Assembly: GCA_000980375.1 (NCBI GenBank)
Contig: LARD01000003.1
Location: forward strand, 62,001 to 126,000
Reading direction: 5' to 3'
From: Clostridium sp. K4410.MGS-306
GTDB lineage: Bacteria; Cyanobacteriota; Vampirovibrionia; Gastranaerophilales; Gastranaerophilaceae
Length of the DNA stretch: 64,000 bases
Shown: positions 62,448 to 64,000 of the stretch, piece after piece
How positions within the stretch are numbered: the stretch's first letter is position 1
Layout of the letters: each line of letters starts with the position of its first letter
Translations under genes and position numbers: made by a program
Notes under the pieces: generated by a model
Told to the model about the DNA's origin: nothing
The model's input: only the letters and a program-made list of their open reading frames with translations
The model's database searches: none

Positions 62448-63890
62448 ATGGACAGAACAAAAAACAAAGTTATTTTTTATATCACATTAGGACTTCTTGT
62501 TGCAGCAGGTGTGTTGTTTAGAGTTTTGTTTTTCTCATATGCAAGACCCTTTTGGAATGATGAATGTGCGCTTGCGTTGAATTTTTTAAACCGTAATTTT
62601 ATTCAACTTTTTGCGCCTTTGGATTTCAGTCAGGTTACACCTCCATTGTATGCTTGCGTGTGTAAGTTTTGTGCTGTATTTTCAAAACAACATGAAATCG
62701 CTTTCAGACTTCCTTCGCTTATTTTTGGTTTGCTTTCAGTGATTGTATTTTGTCTGCTTTCTCTCAAAACCCTAAAAAGCAAAGCTGCTGTGTTGTTTGC
62801 AAATATGTTATTTGTCTTAAACTATCAACTGATTTATTTTTCACAGGAGCTAAAGCATTATGCGTGTGATGTTTTTTGCTTTTGTGTCATTTTGTTGTTT
62901 GTGTTTTATGTTGATAAAATTAAAGATAATTTTAAATTGCTTGTTGCAACAGGCATGGTGTTTGCTTTGTCGGTTTGGTTCTCTTATACAGCATCATTTG
63001 CTCTTTTTGCGGTGTTTTTGATATTGCAAAAACTCTCTAAAAAACAGCTTTTTGCGTTGTTTGTACTGCCTGGTTTTTCATTAGTGTTGTTTGCTATATA
63101 TACATTTCGGCTTCATACAGACGGTTTTTTGAATGATTTTTGGACACAGGGTTTTATTGCCAAAAATTTTTCTAACATTTTATCATTGTGTGCAGCAAAC
63201 CTGGCTTATTATTTTGAAGATTTTAAGGCAAAAATTATTATTGTGATAATGTTTGTTGCAGGTTTATATGTGCTGTTTAAAAACATTAAGGTAAAAAGAA
63301 ATCTTGTATTAGCCATTCCTTTTTTGACAGCGTTTGCATTGTCTTATTTTAAAATCTATCCACTGTATTTAAGGACTGCAATTTATTTGTTTCCTGTTTT
63401 TGTCCTTGTTTTGTCACTTGCGTTTCAAAATCTATGGTGCAAAAGAAAACCGGTTTATATATTTGCTTCAATAGTCCTTGGTATGATGTTTTTTATGAGC
63501 AGCATTGCAACGGATTACAGGCTGATATTACAAAAACACTACTACAGAGAAGACACAAAAAATCTTTTGCAATTGTTTGAAAAAGAATCAAATAATAAAT
63601 GCACTCTTATTGTTCCATATTCATCATCAATCAATTTTGAATATTATAAAAATTCTGTAAGCGATCCTTCGCAAAATATTTATGTTCTAAAAACTCCGTT
63701 GTATGAGCAACGGCAAATTAAAGAAGTATATGATTTGTTGCCTTGCAATAGATGTTATTACATACTTTTTACCCACAGTGCAGATAAACCGTATGTTTTT
63801 AAAAACCTGAGTGCTTACGCAGGGCTTCAAAAAAATGCCAGAGTTTTTTCCGATGAACATTATAATGCACTAATAAAGTTTGAAAAATAA
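62448..63890 (+). CDS. GT39-like (ArnT/PMT-type) membrane glycosyltransferase
   Basis: A 480-residue polytopic membrane protein with about 10-12 hydrophobic segments. The N-terminal WNDECALALNFLNR (catalytic Asp-Glu in the first loop), QVTPPLYA and a late C-terminal soluble tail (NKCTLIVPYSSSINFEYYK) are typical for the GT-C lipid-sugar transferases of the ArnT/PMT/GT39 group. It would transfer a sugar from a polyprenyl-phosphate donor outside the inner membrane, perhaps one made by an enzyme such as the family 2 transferase at 45207. The ATG at 62448 is used rather than the TTG at 62445. Confidence 0.8.
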   Translation: MDRTKNKVIFYITLGLLVAAGVLFRVLFFSYARPFWNDECALALNFLNRNFIQLFAPLDFSQVTPPLYACVCKFCAVFSKQHEIAFRLPSLIFGLLSVIVFCLLSLKTLKSKAAVLFANMLFVLNYQLIYFSQELKHYACDVFCFCVILLFVFYVDKIKDNFKLLVATGMVFALSVWFSYTASFALFAVFLILQKLSKKQLFALFVLPGFSLVLFAIYTFRLHTDGFLNDFWTQGFIAKNFSNILSLCAANLAYYFEDFKAKIIIVIMFVAGLYVLFKNIKVKRNLVLAIPFLTAFALSYFKIYPLYLRTAIYLFPVFVLVLSLAFQNLWCKRKPVYIFASIVLGMMFFMSSIATDYRLILQKHYYREDTKNLLQLFEKESNNKCTLIVPYSSSINFEYYKNSVSDPSQNIYVLKTPLYEQRQIKEVYDLLPCNRCYYILFTHSADKPYVFKNLSAYAGLQKNARVFSDEHYNALIKFEK

Positions 63891-63933
63891 AACAACTTGC
63901 CTATTGTGCCTATACAAGTATAAAATAAGTTAT

Positions 63934-64000
63934 ATGAGATTTTTAAAAAAGCTTTTTAAAAAAACAGTGCCAAAAGTAATTGCGGGTATTTTTATACTTG
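63934..64000 (+). CDS. N-terminus of a membrane-anchored or exported protein (runs off the window)
   Basis: An open frame from ATG at 63934 reads MRFLKKLFKKTVPKVIAGIF and continues past the edge. A basic start followed by a hydrophobic stretch suggests a signal anchor. It is 43 bases after the GT39-like gene on the same strand. The rest is not visible. Confidence 0.5.
   Translation, partial: MRFLKKLFKKTVPKVIAGIFIL

Overview
The window looks like a chromosomal segment of a flagellated, non-photosynthetic relative of Cyanobacteria (Melainabacteria/Vampirovibrionia, probably Gastranaerophilales). The main evidence is the RNA polymerase locus: beta-prime is split into rpoC1 (571 aa) and rpoC2 (1278 aa, with a large internal insertion), which is the cyanobacterial arrangement, and RpoB has the cyanobacterial length. 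DNA is AT-rich. LPS genes (lpxK, heptosyltransferase) indicate a Gram-negative envelope. No photosynthesis gene is visible. The lineage is inferred from gene architecture, not from a database search. Layout: 0-3.5 kb, end of lpxK, a heptosyltransferase-type glycosyltransferase and a glycine-rich pilin-like gene whose start is out of frame. 3.7-10 kb, a small hypothetical gene, dnaA, a GH15/phosphorylase-kinase-like protein, mnmE, an HTH regulator and pth. 10-15 kb, a leftward division and wall operon murC-murB-ddl-ftsQ plus one hypothetical gene. 15-25.5 kb, a flagellin-like gene and rpoB-rpoC1-rpoC2. 25.5-33.5 kb, a secreted M48 protease, an orphan OppF-type ATPase, a Slt-type lytic transglycosylase, a receiver-kinase hybrid, an orphan sugar-ABC permease and an HNH nuclease. 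33.4-37.5 kb, a leftward flagellar export/switch operon (FliN-like double-SPOA protein, fliO, fliP, fliQ, a small secretin-N-like protein, fliR). 37.7-48 kb, a MORN-type protein, a DJ-1/PfpI protein, a leftward signalling operon (GAF-HD-GYP, TPR, two NarL-type regulators, pentapeptide protein), a family 2 glycosyltransferase and an ECF sigma/anti-sigma pair. 48-54 kb, several lineage-type hypothetical proteins, including two small proteins ending in the same tail, next to a degenerate ThiF/E1-like protein. 55-64 kb, a family 4 uracil-DNA glycosylase, a sugar porter, an XRE regulator with a palindrome in its promoter, an MdaB-like flavoprotein, a one-piece tmRNA gene, several secreted hypothetical proteins, a LOG-family hydrolase and a GT39-like membrane protein. 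I saw no CRISPR array, insertion sequence, prophage, rRNA or tRNA gene. The most unusual items are: the pilin-like gene that needs a one-base shift in a poly-A tract; the shared LQSPIDI[RK][VL] C-terminal tail on two neighbouring small proteins; an SFG[AK]KLS-type motif recurring in otherwise unrelated hypothetical proteins; a pilus/secretin-type domain and an extended FliQ inside the flagellar operon; and the perfect palindrome over the -35 of the XRE gene.
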